From positions 496,001-560,000 of the forward strand of contig NZ_JACHFL010000001.1 in the NCBI RefSeq assembly GCF_014201875.1: DNA of 64,000 nt, read 5' to 3'. The position numbers were made by a program, and so were the translations under genes. Shown piece after piece: positions 1 to 11,007 of this stretch. The notes under the pieces are model-generated. The model did no database searches. It was not told the origin of the DNA and worked only from the letters and a program-made list of their open reading frames with translations. The stretch comes from Deinococcus humi. GTDB taxonomy: Bacteria; Deinococcota; Deinococci; Deinococcales; Deinococcaceae. Position 1 is the first letter of the stretch. The number at the start of each line of letters is the position of its first letter.

Positions 1-449
1 TGGACCATCTTGCCGCGCGCCGTCTCCACGCCGATCTTCTTCATGGCGGCCTGGAACAGTTCGCGGTCCTCACCCTTGTTGATGGCCTCCACGCCCGCAC
101 CGATCAGCTCCACACCGTACTTCGCAAGCGTGCCGCGCTCGTGCAGCTGCATCGCCAGGTTCAGCGCCGTCTGACCGCCCAGCGTGGGCAGCAGGGCGTC
201 GGGTTTTTCCCTGGCAATCACCTTCTCCACGAACTCCGGCGTCAGCGGCTCCAGGTACGTCGCGTCGGCCAGGTCGGGATCGGTCATGATGGTCGCCGGG
301 TTGCTGTTGACCAGCACCACCCGGTAGCCTTCCTTTTTCAGCGCCTTGAGCGCCTGCGTCCCGGAATAGTCGAACTCGGCGGCCTGCCCGATCTGGATGG
401 GGCCGCTGCCGAGAATTAGGATCGTGTTCAGGTCAGTACGCTTGGGCAT
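1..449 (-). CDS. carB: Carbamoyl-phosphate synthase large subunit, N-terminal fragment
   Basis: Only the first ~149 codons are present; the gene runs off the left edge. The ATG at 449 gives a protein starting [21 protein letters not shown], the hallmark N-terminus of CarB, followed by the pre-ATP-grasp region with [13 protein letters not shown] and a [11 protein letters not shown] motif, then GGQTALN. CarB makes carbamoyl phosphate from bicarbonate, glutamine-derived ammonia and ATP for arginine and pyrimidine synthesis, working in the cytoplasm with the CarA glutaminase subunit. No Shine-Dalgarno sequence is obvious. The identification is very secure; the rest of the enzyme cannot be assessed here. 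Confidence 0.96.
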   Translation of the reverse strand, partial: MPKRTDLNTILILGSGPIQIGQAAEFDYSGTQALKALKKEGYRVVLVNSNPATIMTDPDLADATYLEPLTPEFVEKVIAREKPDALLPTLGGQTALNLAMQLHERGTLAKYGVELIGAGVEAINKGEDRELFQAAMKKIGVETARGKMV

Positions 450-645
450 TCCAGAGAGGGAGTATGTCACGCCTGCGGGTGAGGAACGGGGAATAGGGTT
501 ATGCAGGCGGGAGCAGGCGTGGAAGGAGAACCCAGCTAAGTGAGGCGACGGACAGCGGCTCTTCGGGATGCCTGCCCCCGGAGACAATCCGCCCGGCGTC
601 CAAGGACATCCGTGGTGGCTCAGCCAGACGTTGCTGTTGCACAGA

Positions 646-679
646 GCAGCGGGAGGACCAAGATGGTCTCCCCCGCTGC
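646..679 (-). terminator. Imperfect hairpin downstream of the E1 genes
   Basis: Arms 646-660 and 664-679 pair with one bulge and a small offset around a 3-nt loop. It lies 15 bases past the E1 beta stop codon, where a terminator would be expected. There is no clear U-run on the minus strand, so intrinsic termination is only a possibility. Confidence 0.4.
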
Positions 680-693
680 TTCCCCTCCGCCCC

Positions 694-1697
694 TCAGTAT
701 CCCATGGCCGCCTTGATCGCCCGTGCCACCCGCACCGCGTTGGGGCGGTAGACGTCCTCGATGGCCGTAAACGGTGGGTAGGGCGCGTCGAAGCCGGTCA
801 CGCGGATGATCGGGGCGCGCAGAAACTCGATGGCCTCCTCGGCAATCGTGGCGCTGATCTCGCTGTGGAAGCCTCCAGTGCGCGGCGCTTCGGTCACCAC
901 CACCACCCGGCCCGTCTTCTGCACGCTGGCCAGAATCGTATCGGTGTCCAGCGGCACCAGCGTCCGCAGGTCGATGACCTCCACGCCGATTCCGGCGGTC
1001 TTCGCGGCGGCGGCGGCTTTCTGCGCCACCTCCACCATGCCGCCGTAGCAAATCACGGTCACGTCGTCGCCCACGGTCACAATGCGAGCCTTGCCCAGCG
1101 GGACGCGGTAATCACCCACTGGAACGTCTTCCTTGACGCTGCGGTACAGCTTGATGGCCTCGAAGAAGAACACCGGGTCCGGATCATTGATGGCCGAGAG
1201 CAGCAGCCCCTTGGCATCGGCAGGGGTGCTGGGAATGACCACCTTGATGCCGGGAGTGTGCGCCAGGATGGCCTCCGGGCTGTCGGCGTGCTGTTCGGGA
1301 GTGTGCACGCCGCCGCCATAAGGGGCACGGACCACCATCGGCAGGTGGTAGCGGCTGCGGGTGCGGTGGCGGTAGCGTCCCAGATGGGATAGCACCTGAT
1401 CGAGCGCCGGGTATAGAAAGCCCGCAAACTGGATTTCCGCGACTGGCTTCAAGCCCGCCAGTCCCATGCCGATGCCCATCCCCACGATCGCGGCCTCGGC
1501 CAGCGGGGTGTCGAAGACACGCTCAGCACCGTATCTGGCCTGGAGGCCGTCTGTGGCCCGGAACACGCCGCCCATCACGCCCACGTCCTCGCCGAAGATA
1601 TGCACCGCGTCGTCCTGCTGCAGCGCGATGTCCAGCGCGTCGTTGATGGCGGCCACCATCGTCATGGTCCGGGTCTCGGTTCTGGCTGCGGTGGCGG

Positions 1698-1701
<4 letters not shown>
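694..1701 (-). CDS. 2-oxoacid dehydrogenase E1 component, beta subunit
   Basis: 335 aa, the normal size for a PdhB/BkdB-type E1 beta subunit. The pyrimidine-binding transketolase domain (residues ~15-190) includes [34 protein letters not shown] and the [16 protein letters not shown] segment. The C-terminal transketolase domain (~205-330) includes [13 protein letters not shown] and [12 protein letters not shown]. With E1 alpha it forms the thiamine-diphosphate enzyme that decarboxylates pyruvate or a branched-chain 2-oxoacid and loads the E2 lipoyl group. Its ATG overlaps the E1 alpha stop by four bases (ATGA), so the two are translationally coupled. No E2 or E3 gene is adjacent, and the true substrate cannot be read from sequence alone. 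Confidence 0.92.
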
Positions 1702-2849
<1,148 letters not shown>

Positions 2850-3042
2850 GCAACCTCCGGTGAACATAGAAATGAAGGGAAAAGGCCGCCCAGACACGCT
2901 GGAGCGGCGGCCACGTCCAGCCTTAAGGGGCGCGGCGCTGGTTGAGCAGCCGACTGGGTTCGTTGGACGTGGGCTTGGCAGGCAAGGGCATCGGCAGAAA
3001 GCTCCAGTGGGGTTGGATCAGTGTGAACCCAGCCTAGCAGAT

Positions 3043-3083
3043 GACCCCGCGCGGCACTGAACCAGTCAGCGCCGCGCGGGGTC
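3043..3083. terminator. 13-bp perfect inverted repeat, likely terminator
   Basis: Arms 3043-3055 and 3071-3083 are perfectly complementary and very GC-rich, with a 15-nt loop that itself has a short stem. It lies 46 bp past the stop of the DUF4384 gene on the minus strand and upstream of the E1 alpha gene. It lacks a U-run but would form a very stable hairpin. Confidence 0.55.
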
Positions 3084-3128
3084 AGGAAGAGAGACCCCTC
3101 ACGGGGCCTCATCTCAGATTCAGATGGA

Positions 3129-4007
3129 TCAATCGCGTTCGAGCTTGATCTCCACGCCGCTCCCCTTACGCTTGACCTGCAGTTCGGCCTCGTCGTCGCC
3201 GCGGCGGTACTCGCTCTCAATCTCGTCGTTCTTGACCTTTAGTTTGGTCTGCACGTAGCCCTCGGCCTTCAGGCGGGCCGCGTAGCTGTCATGCAGGGCC
3301 CGCAGGTCAGAAGGAACGCCCACCACAACCTGCCATTTGCGGGCGTTACCCCAGGGATTGCCGGGCTGGGTGGGCAGCGCAGGGATTGCCGCGCGGCGGG
3401 CCACCACCTGATAGAACGCCGTGGCGCTGTCCCAGGTGTTCTGCGGCACGGGCGTGACCACGATGCTCAGCGCCTGCGCCAGGCCCTGCTGCCCCTTGAC
3501 GCTCACGTCGGCAAAGCTGTTCTGGGCGCTCTTGAAGGTGGCGATCTGGTCCAGATTCAGCGGCGTCTTGCTCGCCAGGGCCAGCACCTTGTTCAGGCCG
3601 TATGGCGCGGCGATGTCGAAGGTGAAGGGATCGCCCGCTTCCGGGAACACTTTGACGGTGTTGGCTTTCAGGAAGTTCGCGCCGCCCTGGTACTTGTTGG
3701 GCAGGATCAGATCCACCCGTCCGTTGGGGTCGACGTTGAACAAGTACACGTAGGCGTCCTGCGACACGCTGGCGTACAGGCGGATCCGATCACCGGGCTG
3801 GTACGACGGGGTGTGGGTGCCGCTGCTGTCGCGGTCCGTCCAGACCTTGACGTCCACGGTCGTCGGCACCGGATTCACGATGATGCTCTGGGCGCTGATC
3901 TTGGGTGCGGCGTGGGCGGGTCCGCACAGGCCAGCCGCCAGCGCAACGCTGAGGCCGACGGCAAGCTTGGGCAGCGTGGATTTGATGGGCAAGCGGAAAG
4001 GATTCAT
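3129..4007 (-). CDS. Secreted DUF4384-type protein
   Basis: 292 aa. A Sec signal peptide is visible: Lys/Arg near the N-terminus, a hydrophobic core [13 protein letters not shown], and cleavage after AHA near residue 33. The mature region contains a DUF4384-like beta domain (~50-150) with [21 protein letters not shown] and [16 protein letters not shown], a pattern typical of extracellular or cell-wall proteins of this family. The C-terminal ~100 residues are charged ([19 protein letters not shown]). Function is unknown; a role at the cell surface is an inference from export. It appears monocistronic, between two strong hairpins. Confidence 0.72.
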   Translation of the reverse strand: MNPFRLPIKSTLPKLAVGLSVALAAGLCGPAHAAPKISAQSIIVNPVPTTVDVKVWTDRDSSGTHTPSYQPGDRIRLYASVSQDAYVYLFNVDPNGRVDLILPNKYQGGANFLKANTVKVFPEAGDPFTFDIAAPYGLNKVLALASKTPLNLDQIATFKSAQNSFADVSVKGQQGLAQALSIVVTPVPQNTWDSATAFYQVVARRAAIPALPTQPGNPWGNARKWQVVVGVPSDLRALHDSYAARLKAEGYVQTKLKVKNDEIESEYRRGDDEAELQVKRKGSGVEIKLERD

Positions 4008-4087
4008 GCCCTGAGTGTGGGACGCGCTGATGATCCGAGGCTGACCCGCCCTGTTCTCTACCTAGACCTTTCCACCACCAAAGTGAA

Positions 4088-4121
4088 GGAGTCGGCCGGA
4101 AAATAACTCCCGGCCGACTCC
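4088..4121 (-). terminator. 12-bp perfect inverted repeat after the coiled-coil gene
   Basis: Arms 4088-4099 and 4110-4121 match perfectly around a 10-nt A-rich loop. The hairpin begins 16 bp past the stop of the minus-strand gene ending at 4137 and would insulate it from the DUF4384 gene. No long U-run follows. Confidence 0.6.
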
Positions 4122-4136
4122 CCTATTCAGGGAAAT

Positions 4137-4688
4137 TCAGTTCTGCTTTCTCGCCGCCTGCGCGTCGTTGCCCAGGTCCTGCGCCTTGGCCTGCGCGTCC
4201 TGCTTCGCCTCAGTGGCAGCCGTCTTCACCCCGTCGACGGCCTTCTCCCCGGCGCGCTGCAACTCGCCGCCAGCCCGTTTCACGGCGTCACTGGGACTGT
4301 TGCCGTCCACGACGTCCGAGGCGGCGTCCTTGACGGCGTCTACCGCGCGGCTCAGGTTGCCCTTGATACCGGGATCCACCTTGCCTAGCAAGGCATCAAC
4401 CTGATCGCGGACGCCTGCATTGCTGCGGTATAGCGCGTAGGCTCCACCCGCCAGCAACAGCAGGGTCCAGGGGAAACCGCCGCCCGACTTGCGCTGCTTG
4501 CGGAGCTTCTTCAACTCCAGGCTCACCTCTTTCAGTTCCTTCTGCTGCTCCATCAGCATCGCCGCCATTTTGGCCTGCTCACGGACCATCGCCTTGCCTG
4601 CCGACAGGGCCGCGCGGCCCTCCAGACGTTGCGCCGAATCCTGCACGGTGTCTTTCACGTCCTCAATCACGCTCTGAATGCTTCCCAT
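4137..4688 (-). CDS. Membrane-anchored helical (LEA/apolipoprotein-like) protein
   Basis: 183 aa using the ATG at 4688, which has AAAGGAG eight bases upstream. A longer ORF reaches 4823 but lacks any ribosome site. Residues 1-65 form a charged amphipathic helix with likely coiled coil (MAAMLMEQQKELKEVSLELK). One transmembrane helix (~72-87, FPWTLLLLAGGAYALY) follows, then an Ala/Lys/Asp-rich tail with repeating 11-residue-like patterns (AGEKAVDGVKTAATEAKQDA). This composition resembles late-embryogenesis-abundant or apolipoprotein-like proteins linked to desiccation tolerance. That link is an inference from composition, not a domain match. Confidence 0.6.
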   Translation of the reverse strand: MGSIQSVIEDVKDTVQDSAQRLEGRAALSAGKAMVREQAKMAAMLMEQQKELKEVSLELKKLRKQRKSGGGFPWTLLLLAGGAYALYRSNAGVRDQVDALLGKVDPGIKGNLSRAVDAVKDAASDVVDGNSPSDAVKRAGGELQRAGEKAVDGVKTAATEAKQDAQAKAQDLGNDAQAARKQN

Positions 4689-4926
4689 GATTCTGCTCCT
4701 TTGAATGTGGTCTGGTTCTGGCGCCGTGTTCACGCCCTCACCCCGCAGTGTCGTGAATCTGGCCCCCTGGATGCTGAGGGTCGGCTTGACGGTCCGCTGA
4801 CGCGCGCTTGAGCAAAACCCCATGAAGGGGTGCTTAAGAGCTCCACAGCCGCGTTGGTACGGGCCGTATGGCCCCGGCCGCCCAGCCCCACGTCCGCGTC
4901 GGCTTGAGGGCGGAGGGACGGCGCAT

Positions 4927-4932
4927 TAAAAT
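4927..4932 (+). promoter_or_regulatory. -10 element of a probable leaderless transcript (SUOX-fold gene)
   Basis: TAAAAT followed by six bases and then the GTG at 4939, with no Shine-Dalgarno sequence. This spacing puts the transcription start at or next to the start codon. Confidence 0.55.
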
Positions 4933-4938
4933 GGAACT

Positions 4939-5565
4939 GTGGCCCCCCTCAATCCAGCCTCCTGGCACAGGCGTGTCCGGCTGAGCGTCCTCCTGTCGCT
5001 GATTGCGTTGATCCCGCTGTCGTCGGGCAGCGCCACCCAGAACGCCGTCACGTCGACCACCAAGGGTCCAGTCAACCGGGCCGGGGGAAGGGTTCCCCCC
5101 CTGCCGCCCTCGCCCTTCACGTATCTGCATGGTGCGCGGCCCCTCCCCGCGGCCCGTCCGGACGAGCGGGTCATCTTCCAGCTGGACGGTCCGGGGGCAC
5201 CGCAGACCTTCACGCTGCGGCAATTGCAGGCGCTGCCTACCGTGCGCTACACCACCTTGCAACCGCAGCTGAAGCAGGAGGCCGTGTACGAGGGCGTGCC
5301 TCTGCGTGATCTGGCGGCGCTCGGCGGCTTCGCGGGGCGCGACGTGCGGGTGTACGCCAGCAACGGTTTTGTGGCGACCATCCTTGCGCACGATTACCTG
5401 AATGAACCGGTCATGCTGGCCTACCGTGTAGGCGGGCAACCCATTCCCGTTCTGCAAAAAGGGCCGCTGACGGTGGTGCTGCCACGACGGCCAGCACGCT
5501 TTTTCACTCCGGCCTACAGTGCGGCGTGGGTGTGGTTCGCCGTGCGTCTCGGACCCGTGCCGTGA
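4939..5565 (+). CDS. Exported SUOX-fold protein lacking the molybdenum-ligand cysteine
   Basis: 208 aa from a GTG start. The N-terminus has basic residues and a hydrophobic stretch ([18 protein letters not shown]), consistent with a signal peptide or anchor. The rest (~75-205) follows the sulfite-oxidase-like molybdopterin domain pattern: [45 protein letters not shown] and GPLTVVLP. The cysteine that normally binds molybdenum after the 'LP' strand is absent ([14 protein letters not shown]). The protein is therefore probably not a redox enzyme and may be a ligand-binding version of the fold. Its stop overlaps the start of the histidine kinase gene (GTGA), implying a joint role in sensing. Confidence 0.68.
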   Translation: MAPLNPASWHRRVRLSVLLSLIALIPLSSGSATQNAVTSTTKGPVNRAGGRVPPLPPSPFTYLHGARPLPAARPDERVIFQLDGPGAPQTFTLRQLQALPTVRYTTLQPQLKQEAVYEGVPLRDLAALGGFAGRDVRVYASNGFVATILAHDYLNEPVMLAYRVGGQPIPVLQKGPLTVVLPRRPARFFTPAYSAAWVWFAVRLGPVP

Positions 5566-6836
5566 CCCGCCAGCGGCCCCCGGTGACCCGGCGGCGAGAG
5601 ATGGGGCTGTCCGTGGCCCTGCGTGAGATCGCGCTGGCCGCGATGCCCGCCGCACTGACGGTGGTGCTGCTGGCACTGGCAACCCAGCCAGCGTACCAGG
5701 CGCTGATCCACAACGGCACCGGCTGGGCCCCCTACGCCTATCAGGGGCTGACGCAGGACGTCCAGGCCTATCAGGTGGCCGAACTCACGCCGGGCCTGAG
5801 CGAGGCCGAGCGCCTTGAGGTCCGGGACCGGGCGCTGTCCAGTGCGCGCAATCCATCGCAGTTCACCCAGCTCCGTGAAATTGAGGGCTATGGTGAGGCC
5901 CGCCTGTCGCTGATCGAACGCTACCTGCTGCAGGACACCCCCGACGCCGCCGCGCTGGCCGCGCGCGAGGCGGTGGCCCTGAATGCCCAGGCCGGTCAGT
6001 ATGCCAAGGCCATGGAAGGCCGCTACGTGGCCGCGCTGCTGCTGATGCGCCGCGTACTGCTGGGCACGGCGCTGATCACGGGGCTGCTGAGCATTACATC
6101 GGCCCTGCGGGCGCTGCTGCTGTGGCGCAGCGAACTGGACCGCCGCGCCCGCCGTGAGGCCCGCCAGCGCGAGGCCCTGAGCCTGGCCAGTCATGAGCTG
6201 CGCCGCCCGCTGCAATCGCTGCTGCTCGCCAGCGACCTGCTGCGTCACGCCGAGACCCAAGAGCAGCGCGCGCACCTGCTGGGCCTGATCGAGGACGGGG
6301 CTGCCCAGCTCGCCAGCCGCGCGGACCTGACCCGCCTGAACGACCTGTACCTCGACGTGACCCTGCGCCCCCGCCCGCAGGACCTGTGCCCGCTGCTGGA
6401 GCGCTTCGCGGCGCCGCGGGTAGAGCTGAGCCTGCCGCTGGCGCCGCTGGTCTGGCCCGTAGATGGGGATCGGCTGCGCCAGATCGTCGAGAACCTGATC
6501 GAGAATGCCCTGAAGTACACGGACGGCCCGGTCGAGGTCGCCCTGCGTGAGGTACGCGGCCAGCCGGAGATCACGGTGCGCGATCACGGCCCCGGGCTGA
6601 GCAGCACGCTGTACGGCCAGGTCTTCCTGCCCTACGACGAGGGGCCCCGCGGCCTGCGCGGCGGCCAGGGCCTGGGGCTTCCATTGGTCCGGCGCTACGC
6701 CCGTGCCCACGGCGGCGACGTGACGCTGGCCGCGGCCCCGGGCGGCGGCTTGCAGGCCACCGTCCGGCTGGGCCAGCCATCGGGATTCCTCTCTGAAACG
6801 CAGCCTGGGCTGCGGGGCGAGGCCACCTCGGTGTAA
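5562..6836 (+). CDS. Sensor histidine kinase
   Basis: 424 aa from the GTG at 5562, which overlaps the upstream stop codon; an upstream ORF extension to 5526 is less likely. Transmembrane helix 1 is at ~21-41 and helix 2 at ~165-188, leaving a ~120-residue external sensor region of unknown type. Then come a HisKA dimerisation domain with the phospho-acceptor His ~211 in [12 protein letters not shown], and an HATPase_c domain with N box ([15 protein letters not shown]), G1 (VRDHGPGLS) and G2 ([19 protein letters not shown]). No response regulator is next door, so it is an orphan here. The coupled SUOX-fold protein is the best candidate for its ligand-binding partner. Confidence 0.88.
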   Translation: MTRQRPPVTRRREMGLSVALREIALAAMPAALTVVLLALATQPAYQALIHNGTGWAPYAYQGLTQDVQAYQVAELTPGLSEAERLEVRDRALSSARNPSQFTQLREIEGYGEARLSLIERYLLQDTPDAAALAAREAVALNAQAGQYAKAMEGRYVAALLLMRRVLLGTALITGLLSITSALRALLLWRSELDRRARREARQREALSLASHELRRPLQSLLLASDLLRHAETQEQRAHLLGLIEDGAAQLASRADLTRLNDLYLDVTLRPRPQDLCPLLERFAAPRVELSLPLAPLVWPVDGDRLRQIVENLIENALKYTDGPVEVALREVRGQPEITVRDHGPGLSSTLYGQVFLPYDEGPRGLRGGQGLGLPLVRRYARAHGGDVTLAAAPGGGLQATVRLGQPSGFLSETQPGLRGEATSV

Positions 6837-6847
6837 TTGGGCGGCCC

Positions 6848-7459
<612 letters not shown>

Positions 7460-7627
7460 GTCCCGCCCACCATACCGCCCCTGACAGGCGAGGTGGGAAC
7501 GATTCGAGTGGAGTCGACACCAGGAGAGAACGGCACCGCTGCGCCGGCGGGCTGACCGTGTGAACCTGGCTCCTAGCCAGCCACGCCAGGAGGCTGCCCT
7601 GATAGGCTCTGCCTCAGGTCCGCATCC

Positions 7628-7990
7628 ATGACCACCCCTGCACCCATGACCACTGACCCCCAGACCCCCGGCTTCCTTGAGGCCCTCCGTCCCCTGCTGC
7701 CCGAGCTGAGCGTGGGCGCGCTGCTGGGCTTTGCCACCGCTCTGGCCGTTAAGGCGGTGGGGCGCATCGTGCTGATCGCCGTGGGGCTGCTGTTCATCGC
7801 GCTGCAACTGCTGTCGTATTTCGACGTGATCAGCATCAACTGGTTGCACCTGCAATCGGTGGCCGAACCCGCCCTGCGCCAGGGGAGCGAACAGGGCCTG
7901 GCGTGGTTCCAGCGGGTGCTGCTGGCGAACCTGCCCTTCGCGGGCGCGTTCACGGGAGGCTTTCTGCTGGGGCTGCGGATCCGGCTGTAA
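7628..7990 (+). CDS. FUN14 family membrane protein
   Basis: 120 aa. A short polar N-terminus is followed by three hydrophobic segments: LSVGALLGFATALAVKAVGR, IVLIAVGLLFIALQLLSYF and LPFAGAFTGGFLLGLRI. The Gly-rich GALLGFATALAVK and GAFTGGFLLG patterns are typical of FUN14-domain proteins. In eukaryotes FUN14 proteins act in mitophagy; the bacterial function is unknown. A second in-frame ATG six codons on (7646) is possible. It stands alone, with a LacI-type gene convergent downstream. Confidence 0.72.
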   Translation: MTTPAPMTTDPQTPGFLEALRPLLPELSVGALLGFATALAVKAVGRIVLIAVGLLFIALQLLSYFDVISINWLHLQSVAEPALRQGSEQGLAWFQRVLLANLPFAGAFTGGFLLGLRIRL

Positions 7991-8032
7991 GCGCGGGCAC
8001 CGGGCGCGGCGCAGGTCCGGTCAAACCATGCC

Positions 8033-9040
8033 CTAAGCGGAGTCGCGCAGCATCAGATGCGGTTCAAAGCGGCGGGCACGTGGCGGTCCACGGTAGCCGC
8101 CCAGACGCGAGAGCAGCAGCTGAGCGGCCTCATAGCCCATCGCCTCGACCGGCTGGTGCAGGGTGGTCAGGCCGCGCGCAGCGGCCCACGGCTGATCGTC
8201 GAACCCGATGACCCGCACGTCCTGCCCGACCGTCAGCCCACGCACCCGCACCTCGTCCAGCAGCGCCCCGGCCAGCAGATCGGCGGAGGCAAAGACCGTG
8301 CAGGGCAGGCCGCCCTCCTTGCGCTGCACGTCGTCCAACAACGCGGCGGCGGTGTTGCGGGCGGCCAGCGTGTCGAAGCTGGCGGTGTACTCGGCAGTGA
8401 CCCGGCGACCGGCAGCTTCCAACCCCTGGTGGAATCCGGCGCGGCGGTCCTCGAAGACGCGGGTGGTGAAGAGCTGGTCCAGTTCGGTCTCCACCCAAAT
8501 CGCGTACAGCGTCCCCGGAAGGGTGGCGGCGTATTGCCCGGCCAGCATGCCGCCCGCCAGATTGTCCATGTAGGAGCAATCAGCGTCGTCGGTGTAAGCG
8601 TCCACCAGCACGGTGGGTTGCTGGGTCCGCAAGCGGCGCTCGTGGAACACCTTGGTCAGATTGTAGGTCGCCATCACCAGACCATCGGCCTGATACGCCA
8701 GCGTATGCGAGGCCAGGTAGCGTTCCAGCCGCGAGCGGTCCAGCAGCGGAAAGATCGCCACGTCGTAACGCGCCTCCTGAAAGGCGGTCTCCAGACCGTC
8801 GAGCAGCCGGGCATAGAACTCGGTGGTCAGCACGGGCAGCAGCACGCTGATGGTGTAACTCTTGCCCCCTGCGATACGCCGGGCGTGCGGGTTGGGGGTG
8901 TAATCGAGGGCCGCAATGGCCTGCAACACGGCCTCGCGCGTTGCAGGCTTGACCGCCGCGTGGTTGTTCAGCACCCGTGACACGGTGCCGACACCCACGC
9001 CAGCGCGCTGGGCAACGTCTTGAATGGTGGGGGTTTTCAT
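8033..9040 (-). CDS. LacI family transcriptional regulator
   Basis: 335 aa from the ATG at 9040. The N-terminal LacI helix-turn-helix is complete (TIQDVAQRAGVGVGTVSRVL, residues ~4-23) with the hinge helix PNPHARRIAGGKS. It is followed by a periplasmic-binding-protein-like sugar domain (~60-330), with ADGLVMATYNLT, DVRVIGFDDQPWAA and GLTTLHQPVEAMGYEAAQLLL. Such proteins repress or activate sugar-use genes in response to an effector. No sugar genes are adjacent, so the target is unknown. A perfect inverted repeat at 9065-9086, just upstream, suggests autoregulation. Confidence 0.9.
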   Translation of the reverse strand: MKTPTIQDVAQRAGVGVGTVSRVLNNHAAVKPATREAVLQAIAALDYTPNPHARRIAGGKSYTISVLLPVLTTEFYARLLDGLETAFQEARYDVAIFPLLDRSRLERYLASHTLAYQADGLVMATYNLTKVFHERRLRTQQPTVLVDAYTDDADCSYMDNLAGGMLAGQYAATLPGTLYAIWVETELDQLFTTRVFEDRRAGFHQGLEAAGRRVTAEYTASFDTLAARNTAAALLDDVQRKEGGLPCTVFASADLLAGALLDEVRVRGLTVGQDVRVIGFDDQPWAAARGLTTLHQPVEAMGYEAAQLLLSRLGGYRGPPRARRFEPHLMLRDSA

Positions 9041-9052
9041 GGTTGGAGGCCC

Positions 9053-9058
9053 AGGATA
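9053..9058 (-). promoter_or_regulatory. -10 element of the LacI-type gene
   Basis: On the minus strand this reads TATCCT, 12 bases before the ATG at 9040. A perfect inverted repeat lies immediately upstream, where bound repressor would block RNA polymerase. Confidence 0.45.
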
Positions 9059-9064
9059 CCCCGG

Positions 9065-9086
9065 ATCATGGAAGGGATTCCATGAT
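9065..9086. promoter_or_regulatory. Candidate LacI-family operator
   Basis: ATCATGGAA, a 4-nt spacer, then TTCCATGAT: a perfect 9-bp inverted repeat. It lies 25-46 bases upstream of the LacI-type start and directly behind its -10 element. This placement fits negative autoregulation. Spacing differs from the classical gapless LacI/PurR palindrome, so the assignment is tentative. Confidence 0.5.
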
Positions 9087-9261
9087 GTGCCGAGGCCCTG
9101 CCGCGCAGCCGGTGGACGTGAGGGCAGGGGGCGTCGAGGGGCGGTCCTGCGCAAACCCGGGTGCGGAACACACCGTCATGCGCCGATGTTGGGTCAACAG
9201 TCAACGAGGCTGGTCCTGGACGACGCAGATGCGGACACCCGAAGGGAATTCCCAGCGAGCA

Positions 9262-9750
9262 TTAGCGCGTCGAGCCCGAAGATTTCGGTGCTTTCGGCGC
9301 GTACTGCGCCGCGCCGCCCGCCGCCACGAACTCGGACCGCAGGACCGCCAGAGGTTGGTCCGGCCTGCTCTTCGGGTCGCCCGGCAGGGTGCGGGCGAAA
9401 ATTTCCAGCGCGTCCGGGAAACCGTCGCCATCCGCGTCACCATCGGCCTGCAGAACGGCGTACAGCACATCGGAGAACTTGCCCTTCTGACCTGCCACAG
9501 CGTCGGCCCTGAAGCCTGCGCGGATGGCCTCGCCGAACCCATTCCAGGGTGCGCCGCCGCCCTCATTGACGTGACAGAAGGTACAGGCCATGACCCGGCG
9601 GTCCAGTGCCCACAACGGATTGCCCGTATCGTAGTGAAGCTGCACGATGGCCTGGGCCCGGTATCTGGGCATCGCCAGGGCCACAGGCGCGGCCAGCAGC
9701 ACCAGCGCCGCCAGCGCGCTTCCCGCCACGCGGACGCTCAGGCCACCCAT
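9262..9750 (-). CDS. Small exported protein with a CxxCH haem-binding-like motif
   Basis: 162 aa from the ATG at 9750, which overlaps the end of the DUF1501 gene by 13 bases. The N-terminus is a hydrophobic signal ([21 protein letters not shown]). A single CTFCH motif (CxxCH) is present, as in c-type cytochrome haem attachment, plus a [17 protein letters not shown] segment resembling a thrombospondin type-3 calcium loop. It is the last gene of the operon that starts with the ECF sigma factor at 14015. I do not recognise a named family. A periplasmic mono-haem or metal-binding role is an inference from the motif. Confidence 0.6.
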   Translation of the reverse strand: MGGLSVRVAGSALAALVLLAAPVALAMPRYRAQAIVQLHYDTGNPLWALDRRVMACTFCHVNEGGGAPWNGFGEAIRAGFRADAVAGQKGKFSDVLYAVLQADGDADGDGFPDALEIFARTLPGDPKSRPDQPLAVLRSEFVAAGGAAQYAPKAPKSSGSTR

Positions 9751-10910
9751 CCTGGCCCCGTGAAGTTGCCGCCCAGGATTGAGCGGGCGTCCAGATTCAG
9801 CCACTTCTGCAGGCCCTCGGCATATACGCCCCGGAAATCCTGGCGGTACTTGATGTCGCCCCCTGACAGGTCTTCAAGATCCGGACTGCTGCCGTGGATG
9901 CCGCCCTTCACGCCGTTGCCTAGCGCGAACATCACACTGCCCTGGCCGTGATCAGTGCCGGCGCTGGCGTTCTCGGCCACCCGCCGCCCGAATTCGGAGA
10001 AGCCCATCACCACCACCCGGTCGGTCAGGCCCTGTTTCTGAAGATCGGCGTAAAAGGCGCTCAGACCACCCGCCAGCGTCCCCAGCAATTCGTCTTGCTC
10101 TGCACGCTGCCCCGCGTGGGTGTCGAATCCCCCCAGCGAGACGTAGATGATGCGCTGGCCCACCCCGGCGGCGATCAACCGGGCGGCGTCCCGCAACTGG
10201 GCGCCGAACCGGTGCTCCGGGTAGCTCACGCCTGCCCTGTACTTCTTGACGTTCTGCTGCACCCGCGCCGTGTTCTTCATCATCTGGCGGGTGGCGCGCA
10301 GCAGGTAGTCGGCCTCGCCCTGGCGTGGGGCGCTGAGCATCGCGTCAAAGGCACCGTCTACCCCCTGCGGCAGCTTGACCCCGAAGGTGTCCACCCCGTC
10401 GATGCTGGGCAGGCTGAAGGTATCGGCTTGCAGGGCGCGCGGCGTGGACGAACCGATGTTGGAGGCGCAGAACGGATCCCCGATTTTTTCGGCCACCCGC
10501 CCGATCCAGCCGTCGGCCCCGGCCTGCGTGGGATCGGCGGTGTGCCAGATCGCCATGCTGGCGAAGTGTGACCTCGTGGGATTGGGATAGCCCACGTTCT
10601 CCATCCAGGCCAGTTGCCCACCGTCCCACAGGTTCATCAGGGGCCTCAGCGAGGGGTGCATGCCCAGATCCGGGGTCAGCGTCAGCACGTCCTTTCTGGG
10701 AATGGCGATGGTGGGCCGCGCGGCGTAGTACGCGCCGTTGCTGTAGGGAATCAGCGTGTTCAGGCCGTCGTTGCCGCCCGTCAGCTGAACCACCACCAAC
10801 GTCCTGTCACCGTCTGCCTGCGCCGCCGCCCGCGCCAGAAAACCAGGCATGCCGGTGGTGGCGGCCACCGCCAGGGCGGAAAGTTTCAGAAAATCACGTC
10901 TGTCGGGCAT
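9738..10910 (-). CDS. DUF1501 family protein with a Tat signal
   Basis: 390 aa. The twin-arginine signal is explicit: [14 protein letters not shown] at residues 4-17. ATG 10910 is preceded by AAGGAG six bases upstream. The body follows the DUF1501 pattern: [17 protein letters not shown], a [12 protein letters not shown] segment, GGFDTHAGQ, and [25 protein letters not shown] near the C-terminus. DUF1501 proteins are alkaline-phosphatase/sulfatase-superfamily-like and are typically encoded beside DUF1800, as here. Substrate is unknown. It should fold in the cytoplasm, presumably with a cofactor or metal, and be exported folded. Confidence 0.85.
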   Translation of the reverse strand: MPDRRDFLKLSALAVAATTGMPGFLARAAAQADGDRTLVVVQLTGGNDGLNTLIPYSNGAYYAARPTIAIPRKDVLTLTPDLGMHPSLRPLMNLWDGGQLAWMENVGYPNPTRSHFASMAIWHTADPTQAGADGWIGRVAEKIGDPFCASNIGSSTPRALQADTFSLPSIDGVDTFGVKLPQGVDGAFDAMLSAPRQGEADYLLRATRQMMKNTARVQQNVKKYRAGVSYPEHRFGAQLRDAARLIAAGVGQRIIYVSLGGFDTHAGQRAEQDELLGTLAGGLSAFYADLQKQGLTDRVVVMGFSEFGRRVAENASAGTDHGQGSVMFALGNGVKGGIHGSSPDLEDLSGGDIKYRQDFRGVYAEGLQKWLNLDARSILGGNFTGPGWVA

Positions 10911-11007
10911 GGGGAACTCCTTGTCAATGGCTCAAAGGGCTGAAGATTTGAATGAAAAGCTCCCCATCATCCGGTCCTGAAACCGCCAGATGCCGGGCAC
11001 GCGCTCA

